Shown here one piece after another: positions 16,775-25,196 of a stretch of 64,000 nucleotides of DNA. Below the pieces are notes generated by a model. The model was not told the DNA's origin. It searched no databases and saw only the letters and a list, made by a program, of their open reading frames with translations. The stretch's first letter is position 1, and each line of letters begins with the position of its first letter. A program made the translations under genes and the position numbers. Origin of the DNA: an uncultured Pelagibacteraceae bacterium (GTDB taxonomy: Bacteria; Pseudomonadota; Alphaproteobacteria; Pelagibacterales; Pelagibacteraceae); the NCBI GenBank assembly GCA_902560805.1, contig CACENW010000005.1:28852-92851 (forward strand). Reading direction: 5' to 3'.

Positions 16775-17827
16775 TTAAGAAAGAGTTTTATTTCCAACGA
16801 TTTCTGAAATATTTTTCACTCCATCTCTAAGAAGTAATTCTTTTAGGTCTTTTTTAATGTTTGCAGCAATGTTGGGTCCTTGAAATACCATCCCAGTATA
16901 TAACTGAATATAATCTGCACCTGACAAAAATTTGTCATAAGCGGACTTTCCTGAGTCAATACCTCCTACCCCAATTATTTTAATTCTACCATTTAAAAAT
17001 TTAAAGAATTGATTAATAAGTAAATTTGATTTTTGCTCAATTGGCTTTCCTGACAAGCCTCCCTTTTGGTGTCGTTGTATATTTTTTAAATCATCTCTAG
17101 TGCTTTCTGATGTATTGGAAATAATTATTGCAGATATTTCATTTTCTAAAAGAATCTCAGATATTAATTCAATTTGCTTTAAATCAATATCTGGAGAAAT
17201 TTTAACTACAATTGGAATATTGGTTTTCAGTTCATTTTTCTTATCTTTAATTGATTTTAATAATTCTTTTAATTTATTTTCATCATGAAAATTTCTTAAA
17301 TTTTCAGTATTTGGAGAAGAAATATTAATTGTAATATAATCAGCAACTTCATAAAATTTTTCTAGTCCAATTAAATAATCATTCAATCGATTATCGGAGT
17401 CTTTATTTGGTCCAACATTTACTCCAAGTATTCCTTTTTTTTTATTTGATTTTATTCTGTTTAAAATAGTTTCGGATCCTTGGTTATTGAAACCTAATCT
17501 ATTAATTAATGCTTGATCTTCTACTAATCTAAATACTCTTGGTTTTTCATTACCATATTGTTTCAAAGGAGTAACAGTTCCAACTTCAACAAAACCAAAT
17601 CCCAATTTAAACAAAGGATTATAAACTTCTGCATTTTTGTCAAAACCAGCTGCTATTCCTATAGGATTGCTTAAATCTTTCCCAAATATTTGTGTTTTAA
17701 AAATCGGATCATTTTTATTTTCATCAAATACGTTTGATACTAAATTAAATTTTAAAGATTGAATTGCTAAAGTATGGGCTTTTTCTGGATCTAATTTAAA
17801 AATTAAAGATCTTAAATTTGAATACAT
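16775..17827 (-). CDS. pyrD: Dihydroorotate dehydrogenase, class 2 (quinone-dependent)
   Basis: Membrane-associated FMN enzyme oxidising dihydroorotate to orotate in pyrimidine synthesis and passing electrons to quinone. Seen are '[30 protein letters not shown]' near residue 60, 'RLGFNNQG', '[14 protein letters not shown]' near 165 (Ser base of class 2), 'VKISPDI' and '[11 protein letters not shown].....[10 protein letters not shown]' at the FMN-phosphate site. The N-terminal helices expected for class 2 are present. Length (350) is normal. The start codon overlaps the lysS stop by one base (TAATG). Confidence 0.96.
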   Translation of the reverse strand: MYSNLRSLIFKLDPEKAHTLAIQSLKFNLVSNVFDENKNDPIFKTQIFGKDLSNPIGIAAGFDKNAEVYNPLFKLGFGFVEVGTVTPLKQYGNEKPRVFRLVEDQALINRLGFNNQGSETILNRIKSNKKKGILGVNVGPNKDSDNRLNDYLIGLEKFYEVADYITINISSPNTENLRNFHDENKLKELLKSIKDKKNELKTNIPIVVKISPDIDLKQIELISEILLENEISAIIISNTSESTRDDLKNIQRHQKGGLSGKPIEQKSNLLINQFFKFLNGRIKIIGVGGIDSGKSAYDKFLSGADYIQLYTGMVFQGPNIAANIKKDLKELLLRDGVKNISEIVGNKTLS

Positions 17828-19389
17828 TATTTGAGTTTACTCATTATAAGGTCTTTTGTTTCATTAACACCAAAAAAACTTATAAAAAATCCCATTCTTG
17901 GTCCATTTTCATCACCAAAAACCACCTCATAAATAAGCTTAAACCAATCCCTTAAATTTTCAGCATAACCATTTTCTTTTCCAGTTGAATAAATCAAAGT
18001 TTGAATTTCCTCTGGTGGCATTTGATCATTGCATTTTTCTAAAGTTTTGATTAAAGCTTCAAGAGCTTTTTTTTCACTTTCAGAGGGTGTTTTGTATTTT
18101 TTTTGAGACTTAATTACATCATTAAAATATTTAATTGCGTAACTTACTAATCCATCAAAAATAGGAAAATTAGTTTCTTGAATATTAGATTTGTATTTTT
18201 TTACAAATTTCCATAACAGATCTTTACTATCTGCATTACTAGTTTCTACTAAATTCAATAACATTGAAAAACTCATAATCATATCTTCTTTTGGAACACT
18301 TCCATTGTGAACATGCCACACTGGATTCATTACTAATTGTTGCTCAGTCTGCTTTTTAGATTTTTCAATGTTGTCTAAATATTCGTCTACTGCTTTTGGA
18401 ACTATTTCTTTATAAAGTTTTTTTGCTCTTTTTGGATTTTGATACATATATAAAGATAAACTTTCTGGTGAAGCATACTTCAACCATTGATCAATGGTTA
18501 TTCCATTGCCTTTAGATTTTGAAATTTTCTCACCCTTTTCATCTAGAAAAAGTTCATATGCAAATCCAGATGGACTCTTTTTACCCAATAAATTAATAAT
18601 TTTTGTAGATAAAATTGCACTTTCAATCAAATCCTTACCATACATTTCAAAGTCGATATCTAAAGCAAACCATCTCATTGCCCAATCTACTTTCCACTGT
18701 AATTTACAATTGCCATCTAAAATACTACTCTCTAATTTTTTACCTTTATTATCAAATATGATTTTAGAATTAGATTGATCAATTTCTATAACGGGTATCT
18801 CCAAAACATGACCAGTGTCAGGACATACAGGTAAAAAAGGACTGTATGTTTTTTGTCTTTCTTTCCCGAGTGTGGGTAAAATTATATTCATTATTCCTTC
18901 ATAATTTTCTAAAATGATTTTTAAAGTTGGATTAAAAAATCCTGTCTTGTACAAAGATGTAGAACTTTTAAAATTATATTTAAAATTAAAACTGTTTAAA
19001 AAATCCTTCAACATTTCATTATTATGTTCTCCAAAACTATTAAATTTTTGAAAAGGATCAGGTACTTGTGTTAAAGGTTTGTGAAGATTTTGTTGCAACA
19101 ATTCTTGATTAGGAACATTATCTGGAACTTTTCTCAAGCCATCCATATCATCTGAAAATGTAATAATTTCTGTTGGTAAATCTGTGAGTTGATTAAGTGC
19201 GTTAACCATCATTGAAGTTCGCGCAACCTCTCCAAAAGTTCCTATATGAGGCAATCCACTTGGGCCATATCCAGTTTGAAGAGTAATCTTACCTTTTTTT
19301 TCTATAAAAGCTTTTCTTTCACGAAGAATTTTTTTAGCTTCAACAAAAGGCCAAGCACTTGTCTTTTCTAGGACATCTTTTTTAATCAT
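17827..19389 (-). CDS. lysS: Class I lysyl-tRNA synthetase
   Basis: Charges tRNA-Lys with lysine. It is the class I form (LysRS1, archaeal-like), common in Alphaproteobacteria, not the class II enzyme of most bacteria. Evidence is the Rossmann-fold HIGH-type motif in 'GYGPSGLPHIGTFGEVART' near residue 45 and the KMSKS-type 'KISKSKGNG' near 290, with 'EIITFSDDMDGLRKVPDN' between them. The C-terminal helical anticodon-binding part completes 520 residues. No class II motif is seen. It heads the lysS-pyrD-rpmB-yhhQ run and is divergent from trkH across 87 bases. Confidence 0.96.
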   Translation of the reverse strand: MIKKDVLEKTSAWPFVEAKKILRERKAFIEKKGKITLQTGYGPSGLPHIGTFGEVARTSMMVNALNQLTDLPTEIITFSDDMDGLRKVPDNVPNQELLQQNLHKPLTQVPDPFQKFNSFGEHNNEMLKDFLNSFNFKYNFKSSTSLYKTGFFNPTLKIILENYEGIMNIILPTLGKERQKTYSPFLPVCPDTGHVLEIPVIEIDQSNSKIIFDNKGKKLESSILDGNCKLQWKVDWAMRWFALDIDFEMYGKDLIESAILSTKIINLLGKKSPSGFAYELFLDEKGEKISKSKGNGITIDQWLKYASPESLSLYMYQNPKRAKKLYKEIVPKAVDEYLDNIEKSKKQTEQQLVMNPVWHVHNGSVPKEDMIMSFSMLLNLVETSNADSKDLLWKFVKKYKSNIQETNFPIFDGLVSYAIKYFNDVIKSQKKYKTPSESEKKALEALIKTLEKCNDQMPPEEIQTLIYSTGKENGYAENLRDWFKLIYEVVFGDENGPRMGFFISFFGVNETKDLIMSKLK

Positions 19390-19476
19390 GAATTGCTCTT
19401 TTTAACCTTAAACTAGTGATTATATTAATTCTTATAGAGTTGAAATTTATTTACCATAAAATATTGTTCTTTCAAA

Positions 19477-20916
19477 ATGTCTAATTACAAAACTGTTTTT
19501 TTTACACTGGGAATTCTACAAATAATATTGGGTGTATCAATGTTCATCCCAATTATAGTACAATTCTTTTACTCAGAGATAGACTCATCTTTCTTTGGTT
19601 CATCTATTGTAACTATAATCTTTGGAATTTTATTTTTTTTATCTAATTTAGATCATGATAAAAAACTTAATCTACAACAAGCTTTCTTATTAACTGCTCT
19701 ATCTTGGATTAGTATTGCAATATTTGGATCTTTACCGTTTGTATTCTCTAGTATTGAACTTTCAATTACAGACTCTTTTTTTGAGAGCATGTCAGGAATT
19801 ACTACAACTGGATCTACAATAATCTCGGATTTAGAGAACGCACCAAAGGGTCTTCTTTTATGGAGAGCTATTTTGCAATGGCTGGGTGGAATTGGAATAA
19901 TTGTGATGGCAATTACTTTAATGCCAATAATGAATGTTGGAGGTATGCAATTATTTAAAATTTCAAGCAATGACTCTTCAGAAAAAATACTTCCTAAGTC
20001 TAAAGAAATAGCACTTAGATTAATTTATATTTACTCAGGGTTAACAGGACTTTGTGCAATCACTTATTGGATATTTGGTATGGGTAAATTTGATAGTTTA
20101 ACCCACTCAATGACTACAATCGCAACTGGAGGGTTCTCTAACTACAACGAGTCTATTGGTTACTTTAATAGTTTGCCAATCGAGGTTTCATCTATGTTTT
20201 TTATTATATTGGGAAGTATTCCATTTATTGCTTACATTAAATTTATAAGTGGAAACAAAAAAATTTTTTTAAATGATATTCAAATCAAAACTTTTTTAAA
20301 AATAATAATATTCACTGTTATTATTTTATCTATTTACTTATTATTTTCTAACTATGAAAATTTTAGTTTAAGATCAATATTTTTTAATACTATATCAATC
20401 TTGAGTGGTACTGGTTATGTAAATGCAGAATTTGATAGCTGGGGCAGTTTTCCGATAACCTTGTTTCTTGCGCTAATGTTTATTGGTGGTTGTGCAGGAT
20501 CTACAGCTTGTGGTGTAAAAATATTTAGAATTCAAATTCTTTATCTATTTATTCTAAACCAATTAAAAAAAATAATTTATCCTAAAGGAGTTTTTATAAT
20601 TAAATATGATCAAAGTGCAGTTGATGAAAAATTTATAGCTTCAATTATTTCATTTATTTACTTTTATATTATAATATTTTTTATTCTAACTGCATTGCTA
20701 TCTTTAACTGGTTTAGATTTTATTACTGCTATCTCAGGTGCCGCTACGTCTATTTCAAATGTTGGACCTGGTCTTGGTCCAATAATTGGCCCAAATGGAG
20801 ATTTTTCTTCATTACCAGACCTTTCTAAGTGGATTTTAACAGTTGGCATGATTTTAGGTAGACTTGAACTGTTTGCGATATTAGTATTATTTTTACCATC
20901 ATTTTGGAAAAATTAA
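19477..20916 (+). CDS. trkH: Trk-type potassium uptake protein (TrkH)
   Basis: Membrane subunit of a Trk/Ktr potassium uptake system. All four selectivity-filter loops can be seen: 'ESMSGITTTGSTI', 'MTTIATGGFSNYNES', 'ILSGTGYVNAEF' and 'SISNVGPGLGPIIG'. The glycine-rich 'FIGGCAGSTACGVKIFR' precedes the last part. About ten helices fill 479 residues, the usual TrkH size. The regulatory NAD-binding partner TrkA is not encoded in the window. It is followed after two bases by the ampG-like gene, so the two are likely co-transcribed, although no functional link is obvious. Confidence 0.93.
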   Translation: MSNYKTVFFTLGILQIILGVSMFIPIIVQFFYSEIDSSFFGSSIVTIIFGILFFLSNLDHDKKLNLQQAFLLTALSWISIAIFGSLPFVFSSIELSITDSFFESMSGITTTGSTIISDLENAPKGLLLWRAILQWLGGIGIIVMAITLMPIMNVGGMQLFKISSNDSSEKILPKSKEIALRLIYIYSGLTGLCAITYWIFGMGKFDSLTHSMTTIATGGFSNYNESIGYFNSLPIEVSSMFFIILGSIPFIAYIKFISGNKKIFLNDIQIKTFLKIIIFTVIILSIYLLFSNYENFSLRSIFFNTISILSGTGYVNAEFDSWGSFPITLFLALMFIGGCAGSTACGVKIFRIQILYLFILNQLKKIIYPKGVFIIKYDQSAVDEKFIASIISFIYFYIIIFFILTALLSLTGLDFITAISGAATSISNVGPGLGPIIGPNGDFSSLPDLSKWILTVGMILGRLELFAILVLFLPSFWKN

Positions 20917-20918
20917 TT

Positions 20919-22295
20919 ATGTCTAAAATAAAAAAAACATCCTGGTTAGAATCCATTTCAGTTTACAAAGATATTCGGATGCTTAGGATTTTATTGCTTG
21001 GTGCAATCAGTGGATTTCCATGGGTCTTGATTGCTAGTAGTTTAAGTCTTTGGTTAAAAGAAGAAGGATTAAGTAGATCAACAATTGGGTGGGCAGGACT
21101 TATTTTTGGAGTTTATGCTTTTAATTATCTTTGGGCACCGATTATAGATAGAATTCAAATACCATTTCTAACTAAAAAATTAGGCCACCGAAGAGGATGG
21201 ATCGTTTTAATGCAATTAATAATTCTATTAAGTTTACTAGTTTGGAGTATTATAGATCCTACAGAAAATTTAGCATTGATAATTACAGTTGGATTAATCA
21301 TTGCTATAGCATCAGCGACTCAAGATATAACAGTAGATGCATTAAGAATTGAACAAATTAATGAAAATGAGGGAAAATCAATGGCAGCAGGTGCTGCTAT
21401 GGCTGTAGTTGGTTGGTGGACAGGCTACAAATTAGGTGGTGTAGTTGCTTTATTTACTGCAGAGTTCTTTGAAAATCTTGGTATCCAAGATTATTGGCAA
21501 GCAACTTTTTTAATATTGGGTGTTCTAATTATTTTAATGAATATTGCCCTAATGTTCGTTCATGAACCAATAGAAACTGACAGACAATTAAAACAAAAAG
21601 AAACTGACAATCTGATCAAAGGTAAACTTGGATCTAGCAATATTATCTCAACTTTTGTTGCGTATATAACTGGAACAATTGGTGGGCCCATTATAAGCTT
21701 TTTTAAAAAAAATGGTTTTGCCATAGCTGCGGGAATTTTAGGATTTGTATTTTTATTTAAAATTGGAGAGGCATTCATGGGCAGAATGTCTATCGTCTTT
21801 TATAAAGAAATAGGATTTTCAAAAGGACAAATAGCAATCTACTCAAAAGGTTTGGGCTGGATCACAACTGTCGTATTTACCTTAATTGGCGGCATAATGG
21901 CCATGAGGGCTGGAACTATAAAAACTATGTTCTTTGCAGGAGGATTAATGGCGATTACAAATCTATTATTTGCTGTCTTAGCATGGACTGGTAAATCTGA
22001 ACTATTATTTGCAATAGCAGTTATTGCTGATGACATTACTGCAGCTTTTGCAACCGTTGCTTTTGTAGCATTTATATCTTTACTGGTTGATCGAACATAT
22101 ACAGCAACACAATACGCATTACTTGCTTCAATAGGAACTGCTGGAAGGACAACTTTAGCATCATCATCAGGAGCTTTAGTAGATTGGTTAAATGGAGATT
22201 GGGGAACGTTTTTTGTTTTAACAACTATTATGGTAATTCCTTCACTAATATGTCTATGGATGATAAAAAATAAAATTAAAATTGGTGCAAAATAA
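20919..22295 (+). CDS. ampG: AmpG-like muropeptide MFS permease
   Basis: Major-facilitator transporter of the AmpG type, importing GlcNAc-anhydroMurNAc (peptides) for cell-wall recycling. The N-terminal half matches AmpG closely: 'GAISGFPWVLIASSLSLWLKEEGLS', 'LWAPIIDRI', 'GHRRGWIVLMQL' and 'IASATQDITVDALRIE' near residue 140. Twelve membrane segments are expected in 458 residues. An upstream TTG (20904) is in frame, but the ATG at 20919 fits the two-base gap from trkH and is preferred. The 3' end overlaps the NlpC/P60 peptidase gene by 14 bases, strengthening a recycling role. Confidence 0.85.
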   Translation: MSKIKKTSWLESISVYKDIRMLRILLLGAISGFPWVLIASSLSLWLKEEGLSRSTIGWAGLIFGVYAFNYLWAPIIDRIQIPFLTKKLGHRRGWIVLMQLIILLSLLVWSIIDPTENLALIITVGLIIAIASATQDITVDALRIEQINENEGKSMAAGAAMAVVGWWTGYKLGGVVALFTAEFFENLGIQDYWQATFLILGVLIILMNIALMFVHEPIETDRQLKQKETDNLIKGKLGSSNIISTFVAYITGTIGGPIISFFKKNGFAIAAGILGFVFLFKIGEAFMGRMSIVFYKEIGFSKGQIAIYSKGLGWITTVVFTLIGGIMAMRAGTIKTMFFAGGLMAITNLLFAVLAWTGKSELLFAIAVIADDITAAFATVAFVAFISLLVDRTYTATQYALLASIGTAGRTTLASSSGALVDWLNGDWGTFFVLTTIMVIPSLICLWMIKNKIKIGAK

Positions 22296-23028
22296 ATTTT
22301 ATTTTAAAGGTAGTTTTTCTAATATTTATAAAAAATCTTCTAAATTTTCAGAAATAACATCGCAAATATTGTATGGAGAAAAATTTAAAATTTTATCTAA
22401 AAATAAAAATTGGATAAAAATAAAATCTAATTTTGACAATTATACTGGGTATATTCAAAATAAGAATTATTCAAAAGATTTTAAAGCTAATTATAAAGTA
22501 TGTAGCTTAAAAGCAAATATCTATAAAAAACCAAATTTTAAAACTAATATTTTTCTGTCTTTTGGATCAAAGTTGTCAGTTAAAGAAACTAATAAAAATT
22601 ATGCCAGAATTGATAAAAATAAATGGATTAAAAAAAAAGATATAAAAAATATAAATTTCAAAGAAAAAAACTTCATTAAAATATTTAAAAAATTTTTGAA
22701 TATAAAATATATCTGGGGTGGAAAAAGTTATAGAGGAATTGATTGCTCAGCCTTATTACAAATATATTACTATTATAATAATAAGTTTTTTCCTCGAGAT
22801 ACTAAGGACCAAATTAAATATTTAAAAGGAAACATAAAAAGAAATTATAAAAAGGGAGATATTATTTTTTGGAAAGGGCACGTAGCAATGTGTATAAATT
22901 CAAAACAATTGATACATGCATATGGACCTGAAAAAAAAGTATTGATTATGCCTATACTTAAGACAATTAAAAAAATTGAAAACACAGCAAAACTTAAAGT
23001 TAAAAAGATAGCTAAAATTAAAATTTAA
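22282..23028 (+). CDS. SH3-domain NlpC/P60 cysteine peptidase without signal peptide
   Basis: Putative gamma-D-glutamyl-diamino-acid endopeptidase (YkfC/dipeptidyl-peptidase VI-like) acting on peptidoglycan peptides. Two bacterial SH3-like repeats occupy residues ~5-125 ('KGSFSNIYKKSS...GEKFKILSKNKNWIKI' and 'CSLKANIYKKPN...GSKLSVKETN'). The NlpC/P60 core then has the catalytic Cys in 'YRGIDCSALLQ' (about residue 155), His in 'WKGHVAMC' and the third polar site in 'QLIHAYGP'. No signal peptide is seen, so a cytoplasmic role in recycling imported muropeptides is more likely than wall remodelling. Start is TTG (22282) or the next codon GTG; no ATG is near. Confidence 0.8.
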   Translation: MVQNKFYFKGSFSNIYKKSSKFSEITSQILYGEKFKILSKNKNWIKIKSNFDNYTGYIQNKNYSKDFKANYKVCSLKANIYKKPNFKTNIFLSFGSKLSVKETNKNYARIDKNKWIKKKDIKNINFKEKNFIKIFKKFLNIKYIWGGKSYRGIDCSALLQIYYYYNNKFFPRDTKDQIKYLKGNIKRNYKKGDIIFWKGHVAMCINSKQLIHAYGPEKKVLIMPILKTIKKIENTAKLKVKKIAKIKI

Positions 23029-23921
23029 GTTCTTCCAAAATCTGGCTTATCAATATCTTGTTTGAGTTTAATTATTTTTGATCTGACTTTTTTAGTTTGA
23101 ATAAGCTTGTTAATAATCGATTTATTATTTTTTGAATTAATATCAGATTTAAATGATTTCAAATTTTTAATAAATAAATCAATTGCATTTGAAATATTTT
23201 TATTGTTGTTGAAAAAAATATCTCGCCACATAATTTCATTAGAAGCTGCTATTCTTGAAAAATCTCTTAGTCCTCCTGCACTAAATTTAATTAAATCATA
23301 GCTTTGTTTTTTCTCAAAATCTTGAGCTGATTTAACCAAATTATATGCAATTAAGTGAGGCAAATGACTAGTTATTGAAAAAATTTTATCATGTTTTTCC
23401 GGTGACATGATTGTTACTTTTGATCCAATTTTCTCCCAAAATTTTTTTAGGAAATTCAAATTTTTTTTAATTGTATTTTTTTCTTTAATTAAAATACACC
23501 ATCTACCCTCGAACATATTGCTCTTTCCATGCTGTGGTCCACTTACTTCAGAACCAGCAATTGGATGACTAGAAGTCCAAGCAATTCCTTTTTTCATATA
23601 TTTTTTTATTATTTTTGATGATTCAATTTTTGATGAACCAACATCAGTAATTAATGTGTTGGGTAAAATATAATTATTGATTTTTGTAATTATATTTTTG
23701 TATTCACTCATTGGTGTACAAAAAATAATAAAATTAGATTTTGTTACAGCCTCTTTTAATGAACTAACTACTTTTCCAGGTAGTTTAAGCTTTTTGAGTG
23801 TAGATATATTTTTTTTTGACTTTTCGTAAATAAATATTTTATTTGCCAATTTATTTTTATGTATAGATCTTAAAACTGAAGATCCAAGTAAACCGCACCC
23901 TATGATTAAAATATTTTTCAT
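23025..23921 (-). CDS. tyrA: Prephenate/arogenate dehydrogenase
   Basis: NAD(P)-dependent dehydrogenase of tyrosine synthesis. The N-terminal Rossmann motif 'IIGCGLLGSSVLRSI' is followed by 'IIFCTPMSEYKNII', 'TDVGSSKIES' near residue 95, the catalytic-His segment 'SSHPIAGSEVSGPQHG' near 117 and 'SITSHLPHLIAYNL' near 195, which are TyrA hallmarks. Length (298) is that of a monofunctional enzyme without chorismate mutase or ACT domain. It begins immediately after the hisC stop, a hisC-tyrA pair seen in other Alphaproteobacteria. Prephenate versus arogenate preference is not readable. Confidence 0.93.
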   Translation of the reverse strand: MKNILIIGCGLLGSSVLRSIHKNKLANKIFIYEKSKKNISTLKKLKLPGKVVSSLKEAVTKSNFIIFCTPMSEYKNIITKINNYILPNTLITDVGSSKIESSKIIKKYMKKGIAWTSSHPIAGSEVSGPQHGKSNMFEGRWCILIKEKNTIKKNLNFLKKFWEKIGSKVTIMSPEKHDKIFSITSHLPHLIAYNLVKSAQDFEKKQSYDLIKFSAGGLRDFSRIAASNEIMWRDIFFNNNKNISNAIDLFIKNLKSFKSDINSKNNKSIINKLIQTKKVRSKIIKLKQDIDKPDFGRT

Positions 23922-25004
23922 TTAATTAAAAATCTTTCTCACTACATTCATGAATATTAAATTTTCTCTAGGTGAACCAATAGTTAATCTCAATTTGTTT
24001 TTAATATGATAACCATCTTCAGTAGATCTTAATATAATTCCTTTGTTTTTTAATTTTTGGTATAGAAAATTTGCTGAATATTTACACTCATCAAAATTTA
24101 ATAGTAAAAAATTTGCTGATACAGCATTTGAAAAAATATTATATTTTTCGAGAAATTTTTTTAGTTTATTTGCATAATTGAAATTATGTTTAATGGACTT
24201 TTGAATGAATTGCTTATCCTTCAAAGACTCTGCGGCCGCAACTTGAGCCAAGCCATTTACATTGAAAGGTGGTTTAATAACATTTAATGCTCTAATTATT
24301 TGTTTCGATCCATATCCCCAGCCAATTCTTAATGAGGCTAAACCAAACATTTTAGAAAATGTTCTTAAAATAAATACGTTGTCTTTATTTTTAAATAATT
24401 CTAAACCAGAGCTGTAATCATCATTTTTCATATATTCTGAGTACGCATCATCAATTACTAATAATATATTTTTATTTAACTTTCTTCTAAGTTCTAATAT
24501 CTCTTTTTTAGTTAAATATGTTCCTGTTGGATTATTTGGATTTGCAATAAAAACAATTTTGGTTTTCTTAGATACTTTTTTCAATATTTCTTCAATTGAA
24601 ACTTTGAATTTATTTTCTTTTGCAAACACAACTTTTGCACCAACTATTTTTGCATAAATCCTGTACATTAAAAAACTATATTGAGGAACAATTACTTCAT
24701 CTTTTGCATTTAGATACAATTGACATAACATTTGAATTATTTCGTCGGAACCTGCTCCACATATTATTTTATCAAAATTGCATTTATAAGCTTTGGATAT
24801 TGCCATTTTAAGATTTGTAGATTTTCCATCTGGATATTTATCTAATAATAAATTTTTTTTAGATATTGCTTTTTTTGCTAATGGGCTCATCCCTAGAGCA
24901 GACTCGTTAGCTGACAATTTAATAATCTTTTTAATTTTGTTAATTTTAGATTTGCCAGGCTTATAAGCTTCTATGTTAAATTTTTTAAATTTAGGTGTGC
25001 TCAT
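23922..25004 (-). CDS. hisC: Histidinol-phosphate/aromatic aminotransferase
   Basis: PLP-dependent fold-type I aminotransferase that converts imidazole-acetol phosphate to histidinol phosphate. In a pair with tyrA it may also transaminate aromatic keto acids. Seen are 'IKLSANESALGMSP' near residue 30, 'IICGAGSDEIIQML' near 80, 'FIANPNNPTGTYL' near 153, 'VIDDAYSEY' and the PLP-lysine segment 'RTFSKMFGLASLRIGWG' near 220. Length (360) is normal for HisC. It is transcribed divergently from metX, sharing a 192-base intergenic region, and is followed without a gap by tyrA. Confidence 0.93.
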   Translation of the reverse strand: MSTPKFKKFNIEAYKPGKSKINKIKKIIKLSANESALGMSPLAKKAISKKNLLLDKYPDGKSTNLKMAISKAYKCNFDKIICGAGSDEIIQMLCQLYLNAKDEVIVPQYSFLMYRIYAKIVGAKVVFAKENKFKVSIEEILKKVSKKTKIVFIANPNNPTGTYLTKKEILELRRKLNKNILLVIDDAYSEYMKNDDYSSGLELFKNKDNVFILRTFSKMFGLASLRIGWGYGSKQIIRALNVIKPPFNVNGLAQVAAAESLKDKQFIQKSIKHNFNYANKLKKFLEKYNIFSNAVSANFLLLNFDECKYSANFLYQKLKNKGIILRSTEDGYHIKNKLRLTIGSPRENLIFMNVVRKIFN

Positions 25005-25078
25005 TTTTTTTATTTTTATGAGCTCTTTATAGATAAAAAAACAAATATTTATAGAGAATATGATCTTATTTTAAAAAA

Positions 25079-25107
25079 TTGACATAAATTACAAGTTCTT
25101 GTACAAA
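25079..25107 (+). promoter_or_regulatory. Promoter of metX-metW-gloB
   Basis: A consensus -35 box TTGACA (25079-25084) is separated by exactly 17 bases from the -10 box TACAAA (25102-25107). Transcription would begin around 25113-25115, which is the first stem of the SAM-II riboswitch. The perfect -35 and ideal spacing make this one of the best promoters in the window. Confidence 0.65.
25090..25103. repeat. Inverted repeat in the metX promoter spacer (possible operator)
   Basis: TACAAG (25090-25095) and CTTGTA (25098-25103) are perfect inverted arms around a TT centre. The palindrome fills the spacer and overlaps the first bases of the -10 box, the classical place for a repressor operator. 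No regulator is known for it here; a role is inferred from position only. Confidence 0.4.
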
Positions 25108-25111
25108 ATTT

Positions 25112-25162
25112 ATGCGCTGATTTAACTGAATTGCGAGCGCTTAAAAAAAACCGCTAAAATAG
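25112..25162 (+). promoter_or_regulatory. SAM-II riboswitch upstream of metX
   Basis: The leader matches the SAM-II (metX-associated, alphaproteobacterial) aptamer. The 5' stem GCGC (25114-25117) is followed by the highly conserved T-G-A-T-T-T-A-A-C (25118-25126), then 'TTGCGAGCGC' closing the stem (GCGC 25137-25140). An A-rich linker leads to the pseudoknot strand GCTAAAA (25153-25159), which can pair with the TTTA of the loop. The element starts at the predicted transcription start and ends about 34 bases before the metX ATG. SAM-II binds S-adenosylmethionine and usually lowers translation of the downstream gene. Confidence 0.88.
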
Positions 25163-25196
25163 TTTTTTTTCTCACAATTCATCTAAAGGCTTTAAA

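Noticed and set aside
16723..16797. N-terminal extension of L28 upstream of 16722
   Set aside because: The extra 25 residues overlap pyrD and precede the conserved M-S-K N-terminus of L28, so they are not part of the protein.
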